Positions 12,094 through 22,321 of a DNA stretch of 38,608 bases are shown here, in pieces. Made by a program: the position numbers and the translations under genes. The stretch comes from Candidatus Atribacteria bacterium (lineage in GTDB: Bacteria > Bipolaricaulota > Bipolaricaulia > UBA7950 > UBA9294): the NCBI GenBank assembly GCA_004525685.1, contig SPBW01000003.1:1-38608 (forward strand), written 5' to 3'. Position 1 is the stretch's first letter, and every line of letters starts with the position of its first letter. A model generated the notes under the pieces. The model was not told the origin of the DNA, did no database searches, and saw only the letters and a program-made list of their open reading frames with translations.

Positions 12094-12405
12094 ATGAAGA
12101 AAATACGAAAAGGTGATCGAGTACGGGTAATCGCGGGAAACGATCGAGGCAAGATCGGACGTGTCCTCGCCATTTATCCTGAGCGTGGCCGTGCCATCGT
12201 TGAGAATGTGCATATGATCACCAAGCATCAGCGAGCGACACAGACTCTGCGTCAGCCAGGCATCGTGAAGCGTGAAGGGACGATCAACTTGTCAAACCTT
12301 CTAACGATCTGCCCGGAATGTGACGAGCCAACGCGCGTCGGCTTCATGGAAGTGGACGGCAAGAAACTACGGCGCTGCAAGCAGTGCGGGGAGAATTTCG
12401 AATAA
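12094..12405 (+). CDS. rplX: 50S ribosomal protein L24 (with C-terminal CxxC...CxxC)
   Basis: [45 protein letters not shown]-terminal CPEC...CKQC. Confidence 0.97.
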   Translation: MKKIRKGDRVRVIAGNDRGKIGRVLAIYPERGRAIVENVHMITKHQRATQTLRQPGIVKREGTINLSNLLTICPECDEPTRVGFMEVDGKKLRRCKQCGENFE

Positions 12406-12407
12406 TC

Positions 12408-12938
12408 ATGTTTCGCGAACGTTACCAAACAGAGATTGCGCCGAAGCTGAAGGATGAACTTGGGCTGGCTAATGTGATGGAGATTCCGCGCATCGTCAAG
12501 GTGACCCTGAACATGGGAGTCGGCGACAAGGACAATCCGAAGGTTCTTGAAGGGGCAGTCAAGAATCTCATGAAGCTCACTGGACAGAAGCCGATTGTCA
12601 CCAAGGCGAAGAAGTCGATTTCGGACTTCAAACTGGTTCAAGGTGATCCGATCGGCTGCAAGGTGACGCTTCGCAGGGACCATGCTTATGAGTTCCTCAA
12701 TCGACTTTTCAATGCCGTGCTTCCAGGCATCCGTGACTTTCGCGGGTTGTCTTCATCGGCATTTGATGGGCGAGGCAACTACACGTTGGGTCTGAGGGAG
12801 CAACTGTCGTTCCCGGAGATCAGCTACAACGAGGTTGTGAAGAGCCAAGGGATGGACATCACGATCGTAACGTCGGCAAAAACTGACCGGGAAGGGTATG
12901 CCTTGCTCAAGGCGCTAGGCTTCCCATTCAACGATTAA
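12408..12938 (+). CDS. rplE: 50S ribosomal protein L5
   Basis: [66 protein letters not shown]. Start MFRERY preferred over the upstream ATG at 12384 inside rplX. Confidence 0.97.
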   Translation: MFRERYQTEIAPKLKDELGLANVMEIPRIVKVTLNMGVGDKDNPKVLEGAVKNLMKLTGQKPIVTKAKKSISDFKLVQGDPIGCKVTLRRDHAYEFLNRLFNAVLPGIRDFRGLSSSAFDGRGNYTLGLREQLSFPEISYNEVVKSQGMDITIVTSAKTDREGYALLKALGFPFND

Positions 12939-12947
12939 GGGGGCGAC

Positions 12948-13133
12948 ATGGCACGAACAGCATTGATTGTGAAGAGCAAGCGATCGCCGAAATTCAGTTC
13001 GCGGGGATACAATCGATGTTCCCTGTGTGGGCGCCCTCATGCCTACATACGCGATTTCGGTATCTGCAGGCTCTGCTTCCGGAAGCTTGCGCATCTCGGT
13101 GAGATCCCGGGCGTGAAGAAGGCGAGTTGGTGA
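12948..13133 (+). CDS. rpsN: 30S ribosomal protein S14 type Z (zinc-binding)
   Basis: 61 aa; [38 protein letters not shown]. Confidence 0.97.
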   Translation: MARTALIVKSKRSPKFSSRGYNRCSLCGRPHAYIRDFGICRLCFRKLAHLGEIPGVKKASW

Positions 13134-13134
13134 G

Positions 13135-13539
13135 ATGATTCCTTATCCGATTGGAGATATGTTAACCCGGATTCGAAACGCAAATTCGTGTTTCCATCCG
13201 AGCGTGTCCATGCCGCACTCGAAGATGAAAGAAGCAGTTGCCAAGGTCTTGGAGTCTGAGGGATACATACGAGGCATTGAAGTCGTGGCGAAGGATCCTC
13301 AGCCCGAGCTGAAGATTCAATTGAAGTATCAAGGTGACCGGGCAGACACTGTTTGTGCGATCAATTCGATACATTTGGTCAGCAAGCCGAGTCGCAGGGT
13401 GTATGTCGGGAAAGACAATGTGCCGCAGCCGCTGGCAGGAATGGGAATCAGTATCATTTCTACATCGCAAGGCATCATATCCGGCAAAGAAGCCAAGGTG
13501 CGGGGCATCGGCGGCGAAGTCCTTTGTGTAGTCTGGTAG
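13135..13539 (+). CDS. rpsH: 30S ribosomal protein S8
   Basis: YPIGDMLTRIRNANS, SKPSRRVYV, GMGISIISTSQGIISGKEAKVRGIGGEVLCVVW. Confidence 0.97.
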   Translation: MIPYPIGDMLTRIRNANSCFHPSVSMPHSKMKEAVAKVLESEGYIRGIEVVAKDPQPELKIQLKYQGDRADTVCAINSIHLVSKPSRRVYVGKDNVPQPLAGMGISIISTSQGIISGKEAKVRGIGGEVLCVVW

Positions 13540-13551
13540 GGAGAATCCAAG

Positions 13552-14103
13552 ATGTCTAAAGTAGGCAAAGTACCTATTGCGATTCCCGATGGCGTCAAGG
13601 TGACCGTGGGCAGCGGCACGATCGCTGTCGAGGGAAAATACGGCCGTCTCGAACAGGCGTTCCGCCCTGACATGGTTCAAATCGCCGTTGACGATGCAGA
13701 GGCAACTGTCACTCGCGTCAAGGAAGGCAAACAATACCGTGCATTCCACGGGCTGTATCGCAGTCTGTTGGCAAACATGGTTTATGGCGTGTCGCAGCGG
13801 TGGGAGAAGGGAATGCTGGTGCGTGGACTGGGATATCGAGCACGACTTCAGGGCAACACCCTGATGCTCGACTTGGGATACTCCAATCCCATGGAGTACG
13901 AGATTCCTGAGGGCATCGAAATCGAGGTCCCTAATCCGAATGAAGTCATCGTACGGGGCGCTGACAGACAGGCAGTTGGTCAAGCGGCAGCAGAGATACG
14001 GAAATTCCGCAAGCCCAATGTCTATGATGGGAAGGGTATTCGATACAAAAATGAGCAGGTCATTCAGAAGGCTGGAAAGCTCGGCGGCCCTGGTTCTGGG
14101 TAG
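13552..14103 (+). CDS. rplF: 50S ribosomal protein L6
   Basis: SKVGKVPIAIPDGVKVTV, VRGLGYRARLQGNTLMLDLGYSNP, RKPNVYDGKGIRYKNE. Confidence 0.97.
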   Translation: MSKVGKVPIAIPDGVKVTVGSGTIAVEGKYGRLEQAFRPDMVQIAVDDAEATVTRVKEGKQYRAFHGLYRSLLANMVYGVSQRWEKGMLVRGLGYRARLQGNTLMLDLGYSNPMEYEIPEGIEIEVPNPNEVIVRGADRQAVGQAAAEIRKFRKPNVYDGKGIRYKNEQVIQKAGKLGGPGSG

Positions 14104-14117
14104 GGGGAGTGAGATTC

Positions 14118-14480
14118 ATGGCAGGATTTAATCGCGCCGCAGAAATCGTCAAGCGACACAAACGGATCCGCAAGAGGGTATCCGGTACGAGTGATCGTCC
14201 CCGTCTGTGCATCGCCAAGACGTTGCGCCAACTCTATGTTCAGATCATAGACGACGAAGCACGCGTTACGCTTTTGCAGGCCTCTACACTTGAGCCAGCA
14301 TTTCGTGAAGAACTTCGTGGAGCCAATATTGCCTCCGCTGAAAGACTCGGCGCACTATTGGCGGAACGGGCGAAAGAAAAGGGTGTTGCGACGGTCGTCT
14401 TTGATCGTGGCGGACATGCCTATCATGGCGTCATAAAAGCGTTTGCTGATGCCTGTCGCAAAGGGGGCTTGCAGTTCTAA
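14118..14480 (+). CDS. rplR: 50S ribosomal protein L18
   Basis: RHKRIRKRVSGTSDRPRLCI, LYVQIIDD, VVFDRGGHAYHGVIKAFADACRKGGLQF. Confidence 0.96.
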   Translation: MAGFNRAAEIVKRHKRIRKRVSGTSDRPRLCIAKTLRQLYVQIIDDEARVTLLQASTLEPAFREELRGANIASAERLGALLAERAKEKGVATVVFDRGGHAYHGVIKAFADACRKGGLQF

Positions 14481-14986
14481 TGCGCCGCAATCAACGTATT
14501 CAAGACGAGTTTGAGAACGAGATCATCGATATCCGTCGCGTAAGCAAGGTAACCAAGGGTGGACGAAACCTGCGGTTCCGCGTCACGATGGTTGTTGGTG
14601 ATGGAAAGGGGCGCGTTGGCGTGGGCATGGGCAGTACCACGGAGATTCCCAGAGCCATTCAACAGGCCATTCGAGACGCCAAGAAGAGCCTTATTCAAGT
14701 CAATATGGATGGGAGCACAATCCCTCATGAGATCATCGGCAAGTTCAAGGCTGGCAACGTATTGCTGAAGCCAGCGTATCCGGGAACTGGCGTGATCGCC
14801 GGCACTACGGTAGGCGCGATTTGTCGCTTAGCTGGGATCAAGGATATCTTGACCAAGTCGATCGGAACGACCAATCCATTGACTCTATCGAAAGCTGCAT
14901 TGAAGGGACTAGAGCAACTGCGCAGCCGGCAAGAGATCGAGCAGGTGCTCGGTGTGGGCGCTCAGGAGGTAAGAGATGCGGCTTGA
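14480..14986 (+). CDS. rpsE: 30S ribosomal protein S5
   Basis: RRVSKVTKGGRNLRFRVTMVVGDGKGRVGVGMG, LKPAYPGTGVIAGTTVGAICRLAGIKDILTKSIGTTNPL. Confidence 0.97.
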   Translation: MRRNQRIQDEFENEIIDIRRVSKVTKGGRNLRFRVTMVVGDGKGRVGVGMGSTTEIPRAIQQAIRDAKKSLIQVNMDGSTIPHEIIGKFKAGNVLLKPAYPGTGVIAGTTVGAICRLAGIKDILTKSIGTTNPLTLSKAALKGLEQLRSRQEIEQVLGVGAQEVRDAA

Positions 14987-15422
14987 GGATCTACGCCCCA
15001 CTGCAGGTGCCAAACATCGCAAGAAGCGCGTTGGCCGAGGATACGGATCTGGCCTAGGTGGTCACGAGTCCGGCCGAGGAAACGCCGGTCAGAACTCTCG
15101 TTCTGGTGGCGGAACCCGACCTGGATATGAAGGTGGACAGACCCCCATCTGGATGCGTTTCCCGAAGCGTGGGTTCAAGAACTACGCACGCGTGGAATAC
15201 GTGTGTGTGAACGTGGATACGCTTGACAACCTGTTCAACGCCAATGAGGAGATCACACCTGAGCGCTTGCGCAAAGACGGATTGATCAAGGGGAAGACGC
15301 AGCTGGTGAAGATCCTCGGACGAGGAGAACTAACCAAGCCTCTTGTGGTACGGGCTCATCGATTTGGTGCTGAAGCAATGCGCAAAATCGAGGATGCTGG
15401 AGGAAAGGCTGAGGTGATTTAG
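14976..15422 (+). CDS. rplO: 50S ribosomal protein L15
   Basis: LEDLRPTAGAKHRKKRVGRGYGSGLGGHESGRGNAGQNSRSGG...RPGYEGGQTPIWMRFPKRGF; overlaps the rpsE 3' end. Confidence 0.97.
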   Translation: MRLEDLRPTAGAKHRKKRVGRGYGSGLGGHESGRGNAGQNSRSGGGTRPGYEGGQTPIWMRFPKRGFKNYARVEYVCVNVDTLDNLFNANEEITPERLRKDGLIKGKTQLVKILGRGELTKPLVVRAHRFGAEAMRKIEDAGGKAEVI

Positions 15423-15424
15423 GC

Positions 15425-16702
15425 ATGTGGGAGAAGTTCGCGAGTCTGTTCAAGGTTCCAGAACTACGCAAGCGAATCCTGTTCACACTGGGCGCGATCA
15501 TCGTCATCCGATTGGGAACTCACATTTCCGTCCCTGGCGTGAATTGGAGAGATATCGGTGAGTTTCAATCGGGCGGACTTCTTGATTTCATGAACATGTT
15601 CAGCGGCGGCGCACTACAGAAGTTCTCGCTGTTTGCCCTAGGCGTTACGCCGTACATCAATGCCTCGATCATCTTTAGCCTGCTGACATCAGTCATTCCC
15701 AAGCTGAAGGAATTGCAGCAGCAAGGGCGCGAAGGCCGACGCAAGATCACGTCCTACACACGTTACGCCACAGTTGGATTAGCCATTGTGCAGGGCGTCG
15801 CCTTCTCAACGATCATCAAAGGTGCGTTTCCTATTGACGCCAACTTGTGGTTCTACACGACGACCATTGTCACGCTGACGACGGGAACGATCTTCCTGAT
15901 GTGGCTGGGCGAGCGCATCACAGAGAATGGAATCGGTAATGGTATCAGTCTGATCATCATGATCAGTATCTTGTCGCGGTTCCCCACGCAGCTGGCGCAG
16001 CTATTCACAGGGATCGGCAATGGGCAGATCTCGGCCATTTGGGCGCCTTTGTTTATCGTCTTGCTCATTGTCGTGGTGGCCGGTATGACGATGGTGCAGC
16101 AGGGCCAACGCAAGATCTCGATTCAGTATGCCAAGCGCACGATGGGCCGCCGTATCTACGGCGGGCATTCGTCGCATCTGCCGCTCAAGGTGAATCAATC
16201 GGGCGTTATCCCCGTCATTTTTGCGATGGCGTTGTTGACGTTCCCCATTACCATCTTCAGCGCGCTCAATTGGACACTAGCGCTCGACTTGTTTGCGCAA
16301 GGCAGCCTCTTGTACATCATCTGCTATGTAGCTCTGATCTTCTTCTTTACGTATTTCTACAGCTCCATCGTGTTCGATCCGAATGATGTAGCAAAGAACA
16401 TCCGTGAAGCAGGAGGATTCATTCCTGGCGTACGTCCTGGAAAGCCGACGGCTGAATACATCACCGCCATTCTCGGACGAATGCTGTTGGTGGGAGCCGT
16501 ATTCCTGTCAGGAGTGGCCGTCTTGCCATACATCTTGTCGTCGCTGAGCAAGTCTCCAGCGATGTTCCTGATTGGCGGGACATCACTGCTCATTGTTGTC
16601 GGTGTAGGTATTGACACGCTCATGCAGATTGAGACACACCTTGTCATGCGACATTACGATTCGCTGACCAAGTCCGGTGGATTGCTAGGAAGGCGAGGCT
16701 AA
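15425..16702 (+). CDS. secY: Preprotein translocase subunit SecY
   Basis: Multispanning; RKRILFTLGAIIVIRLGTHISVPGV, NGISLIIMISI, KVNQSGVIPVIFA, GGFIPGVRPGKPT. Confidence 0.97.
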   Translation: MWEKFASLFKVPELRKRILFTLGAIIVIRLGTHISVPGVNWRDIGEFQSGGLLDFMNMFSGGALQKFSLFALGVTPYINASIIFSLLTSVIPKLKELQQQGREGRRKITSYTRYATVGLAIVQGVAFSTIIKGAFPIDANLWFYTTTIVTLTTGTIFLMWLGERITENGIGNGISLIIMISILSRFPTQLAQLFTGIGNGQISAIWAPLFIVLLIVVVAGMTMVQQGQRKISIQYAKRTMGRRIYGGHSSHLPLKVNQSGVIPVIFAMALLTFPITIFSALNWTLALDLFAQGSLLYIICYVALIFFFTYFYSSIVFDPNDVAKNIREAGGFIPGVRPGKPTAEYITAILGRMLLVGAVFLSGVAVLPYILSSLSKSPAMFLIGGTSLLIVVGVGIDTLMQIETHLVMRHYDSLTKSGGLLGRRG

Positions 16703-17335
16703 ATGGCTCTTCGACATGTCGTCCTTCTAGGCCCTCCTGGTGCGGGTAAGGGTACGCAGGCCAAGCAGATCATCAACGAACTTGGCTTGGTGCACCTGTC
16801 TACTGGCGATATTCTGCGCGATGAAGTGTCCCGTGAAACGGAATTGGGGAAGACGGCGAAGGGGTTCATGGATCGCGGTGATCTTGTACCTGATCAACTC
16901 ATCATCGACATGATCCGTGGACGCATTGAAGCTGCTGATCAAGGTTTCTTGCTGGACGGATTTCCACGTACAACTGCTCAGGCCGAAGCGTTGGCCGCGT
17001 TTGCCACCATCGATGTTGTGCTGAACATCGGACTTGCTCGCGAAGAAGTGGTCCGTCGACTGGCAGGTCGCCGTGTCTGCCGTGATTGTGGCGCGATCTA
17101 TAACCTGACGTTCAATCTCGCAGAAGGGGAAACCACTTGTGCGAAGTGCGGCGGCGAGTTGTATCAGCGCGATGATGACAAAACAGAGGTTATCGCCAAT
17201 CGATATGACATCTATGAGCGCTCGACTGCCCCCCTGATCGAGTACTACACTCGACAGGGAGTCGTGCGAACACTTGATGGCGCTGCTGGATCTGAGAATG
17301 TCTTTTCGGAGATCCTTGAACTCCTGAGCGCATGA
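16703..17335 (+). CDS. adk: Adenylate kinase with zinc-type LID
   Basis: VVLLGPPGAGKGTQAK, FLLDGFPRTTAQAEAL, LID CRDC...CAKC. Confidence 0.97.
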   Translation: MALRHVVLLGPPGAGKGTQAKQIINELGLVHLSTGDILRDEVSRETELGKTAKGFMDRGDLVPDQLIIDMIRGRIEAADQGFLLDGFPRTTAQAEALAAFATIDVVLNIGLAREEVVRRLAGRRVCRDCGAIYNLTFNLAEGETTCAKCGGELYQRDDDKTEVIANRYDIYERSTAPLIEYYTRQGVVRTLDGAAGSENVFSEILELLSA

Positions 17336-18096
17336 TTGCACTGAAGACGCCCGCAGAGATCGCCATCATGCGAGAGAACGGGCGCATTCTGGCTCAGATC
17401 CTTGACAAGCTCTGTGAGAAGGTTAGGCCCGGCCGAACGACGCAGTTCTTCGACAACTTGGCAGAGATGCTCATTCGTGAAGCGGGGGCTGTACCCTCGT
17501 TCAAGGGCTACTCTGGATATCCGGCGTCGATCAATGCATCGATCAACGAAGAAGTTGTACACGGGATTCCCTCTCTAGAGAGGTGGCTGGAAGAGGGCGA
17601 TGTGTTTTCGATTGACATCGGACTCCTACGAAATGGGATGCACGTAGATATGGCCACAACGGTCGCTGTTGGGAACGTTGATGACATAGCTCGCCAAATG
17701 ATGGACGTTGGTGAGCGCAGCTTGTGGGAAGGAATCGAACAAGTTAAGATAGGGAACCGTTTGTCCGATATTTCGCATGCCATCGGAAGCTGTGTCGAAG
17801 CGGCAGGGTTTCACGTGGTGAAAGAGTATGTTGGGCATGGAATCGGGAAAGCTTTGCACGAGGATCCGCAGATTCCCAACTACGGACCGCCTGGTCATGG
17901 AATGCGATTGAGACCGGGAATGGCGCTCGCGATAGAGCCGATGATCAAGATCGACTCACTACCGACGCAGGTTCAAGCTGATCGATGGACCGTGGTTACG
18001 GGATCAGGTGGATTGTCCGTGCATTTTGAGCATACGATTGTACTGACGGACGACAGAGCTGTCGTCGTAACGCTAGGAGGTGACGAAAAAGCGTAG
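17332..18096 (+). CDS. map: Type I methionine aminopeptidase
   Basis: [56 protein letters not shown]; 4-nt overlap with adk. Confidence 0.96.
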   Translation: MIALKTPAEIAIMRENGRILAQILDKLCEKVRPGRTTQFFDNLAEMLIREAGAVPSFKGYSGYPASINASINEEVVHGIPSLERWLEEGDVFSIDIGLLRNGMHVDMATTVAVGNVDDIARQMMDVGERSLWEGIEQVKIGNRLSDISHAIGSCVEAAGFHVVKEYVGHGIGKALHEDPQIPNYGPPGHGMRLRPGMALAIEPMIKIDSLPTQVQADRWTVVTGSGGLSVHFEHTIVLTDDRAVVVTLGGDEKA

Positions 18097-18338
18097 TGGC
18101 AACGAACGAGAAACAACGCGGAGGTAAGAAGGACGTGCTTCGAGTTCGGGGTGAGGTGATTGAATCTCTTCCCAATTCGACGTTTCGAGTGAAGCTCGAT
18201 AACGAGCATGTCGTGCTCTGTCACATCTCGGGACGGATTCGGAAGCACTATATTCGAATTCTTACTGGCGATCGTGTGATTGTTGAGTTCTCACCGTACG
18301 ATCTTACCAAAGGAAGGATCGTCTATCGTGAGTCCTAA
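18096..18338 (+). CDS. infA: Translation initiation factor IF-1 (GTG start)
   Basis: [64 protein letters not shown]; start overlaps the map stop by 1 nt. Confidence 0.96.
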   Translation: MATNEKQRGGKKDVLRVRGEVIESLPNSTFRVKLDNEHVVLCHISGRIRKHYIRILTGDRVIVEFSPYDLTKGRIVYRES

Positions 18339-18355
18339 TTGCTACGCTTGACATT

Positions 18356-18469
18356 ATGAAGGTTCGAGCTTCTGTTAAGAAGATGTGCGCCAAATGCAAG
18401 GTCATCCGGCGTGAAGGACGAGTGCTCGTGATCTGTCGGAATCCAAAGCATAAGCAGCGGCAAGGGTAG
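18356..18469 (+). CDS. rpmJ: 50S ribosomal protein L36 (not in the supplied ORF track)
   Basis: Manual translation: [37 protein letters not shown] (37 aa), between infA and rpsM. Confidence 0.97.
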   Translation: MKVRASVKKMCAKCKVIRREGRVLVICRNPKHKQRQG

Positions 18470-18480
18470 GGGGAAGATCA

Positions 18481-18846
18481 ATGGCGCGAATAGCAGGTGT
18501 CAATCTGCCGAACAACAAGCGAATCGAGATCGCGTTGACGTATATCTACGGGATTGGTTCGACTCGTGCGGCTGAAGTCATCGAGAAGACAGGGATTTCT
18601 CCCGACGTGCGCGTGAAGGATCTCACAGAAAATGAGGTCAATAATCTGCGCCGCGAAGTTGAGCAATTCATGGTCGAGGGTGATCTGCGACGACGAATTC
18701 ATTCAAGCATACAACGCTTGAAAGACATCGGATCGTATCGCGGAAGTCGACACGCGAGGCGCCTACCGGCGCGCGGACAGCGGACTCGGGCCAACGCTCG
18801 GACGTGGAAGGGACCACGCCCTGCGAAGGCGGGTAAGAAGAGGTAG
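18481..18846 (+). CDS. rpsM: 30S ribosomal protein S13
   Basis: [55 protein letters not shown]. Confidence 0.98.
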   Translation: MARIAGVNLPNNKRIEIALTYIYGIGSTRAAEVIEKTGISPDVRVKDLTENEVNNLRREVEQFMVEGDLRRRIHSSIQRLKDIGSYRGSRHARRLPARGQRTRANARTWKGPRPAKAGKKR

Positions 18847-18852
18847 CGGCCT

Positions 18853-19200
18853 ATGGCAAAAAACATCATCAAGCTTGAACGTGCTCAGGTTCACATTCAT
18901 GCCTCGTTCAACAACACGATCATCACGATCACGGACATGAATGGGCATCCGGTCATGTGGAAGTCACCGGGCATGGTCGGGTACAAGGGATCGCGAAAAG
19001 GTACGCCCTATGCCGCGCAGATTGCCGCTGAGTCCTTATCTCGGGAAATGAAAGATGCCGGAATTCGCTCCGTTGCCGTCTTTGTCAAGGGAACGGGGTC
19101 AGGTCGGCAATCGGTCATTCAGACAATCAAGTCTTCTGGGATCCGCGTCGAAGAAGTGAAGAATGTTACACCGGTTTCCCATAGCAAGGGGAGACGATAA
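18853..19200 (+). CDS. rpsK: 30S ribosomal protein S11
   Basis: HIHASFNNTIITITDMNGHPVMWKSPGMVGYKGSRKGTPYAAQ, VKGTGSGRQSVIQTI. Confidence 0.97.
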   Translation: MAKNIIKLERAQVHIHASFNNTIITITDMNGHPVMWKSPGMVGYKGSRKGTPYAAQIAAESLSREMKDAGIRSVAVFVKGTGSGRQSVIQTIKSSGIRVEEVKNVTPVSHSKGRR

Positions 19201-19823
19201 TGGGACGAGATACTGGTGGTAAGTGCAAACAATGCCGCAGAGAGGGCGAGAAGCTCTTCCTGAAAGGGGATCGGTGCTATTCGCGCAGCTGCGCGATGGG
19301 TTCGCGTGCGAAGCCCCCTGGAGAAGGTCCAAAGAAACGGCGTCCTCGAAGAAGTCAGTATTTGCTGCATCTACGAGAGAAGCAAAAAGCGCGACGGATC
19401 TACGGTGTACGTGAGAAACAGTTCCGTAACTACATGATTGAGGCAAAGCGCCGCAAGGGCATTACAGGCGTAGCGTTGCTTGTGTTGCTTGAGCGACGGT
19501 TCGACAACCTCGTCTACAGAGCTGGATTTGCGTCCTCTCGCCAGCAAGCACGACAGATGATTGTCCATGGACACCTTGAAGTGAATGGACGAGCATCCAA
19601 TGTGCCGTCCATGCTGCTCAAAGATGGAGACTTCGTTTCTATCAAAGAGGGGCGACGTAGCCGATTGAAAGCAATCGTGGAATCGAATCAGGGACGGGAA
19701 GTTCCGAACTGGTTGGACAAGAACGCAGATGCGATGAAGTTCCAACTTGTTACGACACCGAACGTGGACCAGATTGGTCTGACCATCGCCACCAACCTGA
19801 TCGTTGAGTTCTATTCCCGCTAG
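19200..19823 (+). CDS. rpsD: 30S ribosomal protein S4 (zinc-type, C+)
   Basis: CKQC...CYSRSC at the N-terminus; EKQKARRIYGVREKQFRNY, LLERRFDNLVYRAGFASSRQQARQMIVHGHLEVNG. Confidence 0.97.
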   Translation: MGRDTGGKCKQCRREGEKLFLKGDRCYSRSCAMGSRAKPPGEGPKKRRPRRSQYLLHLREKQKARRIYGVREKQFRNYMIEAKRRKGITGVALLVLLERRFDNLVYRAGFASSRQQARQMIVHGHLEVNGRASNVPSMLLKDGDFVSIKEGRRSRLKAIVESNQGREVPNWLDKNADAMKFQLVTTPNVDQIGLTIATNLIVEFYSR

Positions 19824-19831
19824 GAGGCGAC

Positions 19832-20785
19832 ATGGATGAGCTTGTCTTCCCACAGGGGATAAAGATTGAAGAGTTAACAGATACTAGAGGGAAGATTTCG
19901 ATCGAGCCTCTCGAGCGTGGGTTTGCCACGACGCTTGGAAACTCGCTTCGTCGTGTACTGCTTTCCGCAATACCGGGCGCGGCTGTCGTGCGTGTCCGTT
20001 TTGCTGGCAAGTATCATGAATACGACACGATCGAAGGCGCGCGCGAGGACATCCTGGAGATTATCCTAAACTTCAAGAGCCTGTCCCTTCGCACGACAAG
20101 CGATGAGGTGCAGCGGCTGACATTGACGAAGAAGGGACCGGCCGTGGTCACTGCCGCTGACATTGTTACTCCTCCGGGAGTCGAAATCATTAATCGTGAC
20201 TTACACATTGCGACCTTGAATAAGACAGGAGAACTTGAGGTTGAACTGGAAGTGGAGACAGGATTCGGGTACGTGGCCTCAGAGGCAAACGGACTTGAAG
20301 ACTCGCCGCTGTCGGTGATTCCCATAGATGCTGACTTCTCTCCTGTGCGTCGCGTCGACTTCCATAGCGAAGAAACTCGCGTTGGTGGGAAGACCGGCTA
20401 CGAGCGATTGGTACTTGAATTGGAAACCAATGGAGGCATCAAGCCTGAAGAGGCATTGTCAGAAGTGAGCCGAATCCTTCGGCGACATCTGGACATATTC
20501 AACAATTTTGCGGAGCATCCATTTGGCATTTCCGTGGACGAAGCAGAGGAAGCTGAGGCGGAAGAGCTCTCAATTGCTCTCATAGATCTTGACATCGATC
20601 AGCGCGCCTGCAACCTGCTACAGGAAGCGGACGTTGTCACGCTACATGACCTGATCACGCGTCCCCGCGAGGAGCTGCTTGATATTCATGGCTTCGGCGG
20701 AAAGACCTTGAGCAAGGTTGAGGATCGATTGAAAGAGCTTGGGTATTCCCTACGAAGCGAAGGAGACATTCGCCATGAGGCATAG
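19832..20785 (+). CDS. rpoA: DNA-directed RNA polymerase subunit alpha
   Basis: EPLERGFATTLGNSLRRVLLSAIPGAAV; alpha-CTD DLDIDQRACNLLQEADVVTLHDLITRPREELLDIHGFGGKTLSKVEDRLKELG. Confidence 0.97.
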   Translation: MDELVFPQGIKIEELTDTRGKISIEPLERGFATTLGNSLRRVLLSAIPGAAVVRVRFAGKYHEYDTIEGAREDILEIILNFKSLSLRTTSDEVQRLTLTKKGPAVVTAADIVTPPGVEIINRDLHIATLNKTGELEVELEVETGFGYVASEANGLEDSPLSVIPIDADFSPVRRVDFHSEETRVGGKTGYERLVLELETNGGIKPEEALSEVSRILRRHLDIFNNFAEHPFGISVDEAEEAEAEELSIALIDLDIDQRACNLLQEADVVTLHDLITRPREELLDIHGFGGKTLSKVEDRLKELGYSLRSEGDIRHEA

Positions 20786-21137
20786 ACAGACTGTCGAAAA
20801 GCTCGGCATGGTGCGTAGTCACCGCAGGAGTGTGCTGGCGAATTTGGCTAGTGGATTGATCATGCATGAACGTGTAGATACCACGTTCACAAAAGCCAAA
20901 GCCAGCCAGCGGTATTCCGAGCGACTCATTACGTTGGCTCGTCGAGGGGACCTGCACGCGCGACGTATTGCGTTCTCTCGAATTCGAGACAAGGCCGCTG
21001 TGACGAAGCTGTTCGATGAACTGGGTCCACGATTCAAGGATCGACCGGGCGGATATACGCGCGTCCTTAAGCTTGGTCCCCGAAGGGGCGATGGCGCTGA
21101 GATGGCGCGCATCATGCTTGTGGAGTCTGGCGAGTAG
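20775..21137 (+). CDS. rplQ: 50S ribosomal protein L17
   Basis: MRHRQTVEKLGMVRSHRRSVLANLASGLIMHERVDTTFTKAKASQRYSERLITLAR; ATG 20775 overlaps the rpoA 3' end by 11 nt. Confidence 0.96.
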   Translation: MRHRQTVEKLGMVRSHRRSVLANLASGLIMHERVDTTFTKAKASQRYSERLITLARRGDLHARRIAFSRIRDKAAVTKLFDELGPRFKDRPGGYTRVLKLGPRRGDGAEMARIMLVESGE

Positions 21138-21160
21138 ATCAAGTCATCAATCAGACAATG

Positions 21161-21198
21161 AACGCCTCTCGCGTGAGAACGCGAGAGGCGTTTTCGTT
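21161..21198 (+). terminator. Intrinsic terminator closing the alpha operon
   Basis: aacgcctctcgcg (21161-21173), tgagaa, cgcgagaggcgtt (21180-21192): perfect 13-bp stem followed by a T-rich tract (ttcgtttgtcttt). Confidence 0.9.
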
Positions 21199-21221
21199 TG
21201 TCTTTGCAGAGTGTTGCCTGA

Positions 21222-22193
21222 TTAGCTCCGAGACATCAATCGAGCGGTAAGCTTCTCAATCATGTCGATGGTCATGGATGACAGGTCAAATCGAGGATGC
21301 CAGTTCCATTCTTCACGCGCCGGGGCATCATCAATGGTCTGTGGCCAGGAATCGGCAATCGCTTGTCGAAAGTCCGGATCATAGGTGCAGACAAAATCGG
21401 GCAGGTGCTTTTGAATCTCAGAGGCGAGCTCTTGTGCTGAGAAGCTCATGCCAGCGACATTGAAGTTGCAGTGTCCTTTCAATGAATCGAAGTCGGCATC
21501 CATCAGGTCAAGCGTCGCCTTGATGCAATCGGGCATATACATCATAGGAAGGACCGTGTCTGGGCGAACGAAGCAAGAGTATGTTCTAGACAGAATGGCT
21601 TGATAGAAGATGTCGACTGCGTAATCAGTCGTTCCTCCGCCAGGCGGCGTTTCTGACGAAATGATGCCTGGATATCGTACGCCGCGAATGTCTAATCCGA
21701 ATCGCTGCACGTAGTACTCTCCCAGCAATTCGCCAGCGACCTTGGTGATGCCATACATGGTTGTCGGCTGGAGAATCGTCGTCTGTGGAGCACAGTCATG
21801 TGGCGTATCCGGACCGAACACGGCAATAGAGCTGGGGCAGAATATTCGCAGCAGATGTCGCTCGCGGGCTATCTCAAGAACGTTTTCCAACCCTCGAATA
21901 TTCACGTCCCAAGCCAAGGCTGGTTTCTCTTCGCCTGTTGCTGAGAGGATGGCCGCCATATGGTATACCGTATCGATTTCGTATTGCTCGATGAAGCGGC
22001 CCATTGTCGTGCGATCACAGACATTGAGTTGCTCAAATGGACCCTGATCTCTAAGACATGCGGTCTCAGGCGGGCGGATATCTGTCGCCACGACACTGTC
22101 ATTGCCATAGCGCTGGCGAAGAATAGGGATCAATTCAGATCCGATTTGTCCACATGCTCCAGTAACAAGAACTCGCTTGGTCGTACGCGTCAA
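21222..22193 (-). CDS. NAD-dependent epimerase/dehydratase, L-threonine 3-dehydrogenase (SDR-type)-like; TTG start
   Basis: VLVTGACGQIGSEL Rossmann motif, YGITKVAGELLGEYY (YxxxK), PGGGTTDYAVDIFYQA, LPMMYMPDCIKATLDLM; strong GGAGGAGG Shine-Dalgarno upstream of the TTG. Confidence 0.85.
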   Translation of the reverse strand: MTRTTKRVLVTGACGQIGSELIPILRQRYGNDSVVATDIRPPETACLRDQGPFEQLNVCDRTTMGRFIEQYEIDTVYHMAAILSATGEEKPALAWDVNIRGLENVLEIARERHLLRIFCPSSIAVFGPDTPHDCAPQTTILQPTTMYGITKVAGELLGEYYVQRFGLDIRGVRYPGIISSETPPGGGTTDYAVDIFYQAILSRTYSCFVRPDTVLPMMYMPDCIKATLDLMDADFDSLKGHCNFNVAGMSFSAQELASEIQKHLPDFVCTYDPDFRQAIADSWPQTIDDAPAREEWNWHPRFDLSSMTIDMIEKLTARLMSRS

Positions 22194-22321
22194 TGGTGCC
22201 TCCTCCTATGACGGGGGAATTGTACGCAAGATGTCAGGTGTGGGGTAGGTTCGTGTTGAGATTACGCAGTGATTCATCGACACTTCGGAACCTGACTGAC
22301 AACTTCAGAAGGAGGACTGGC

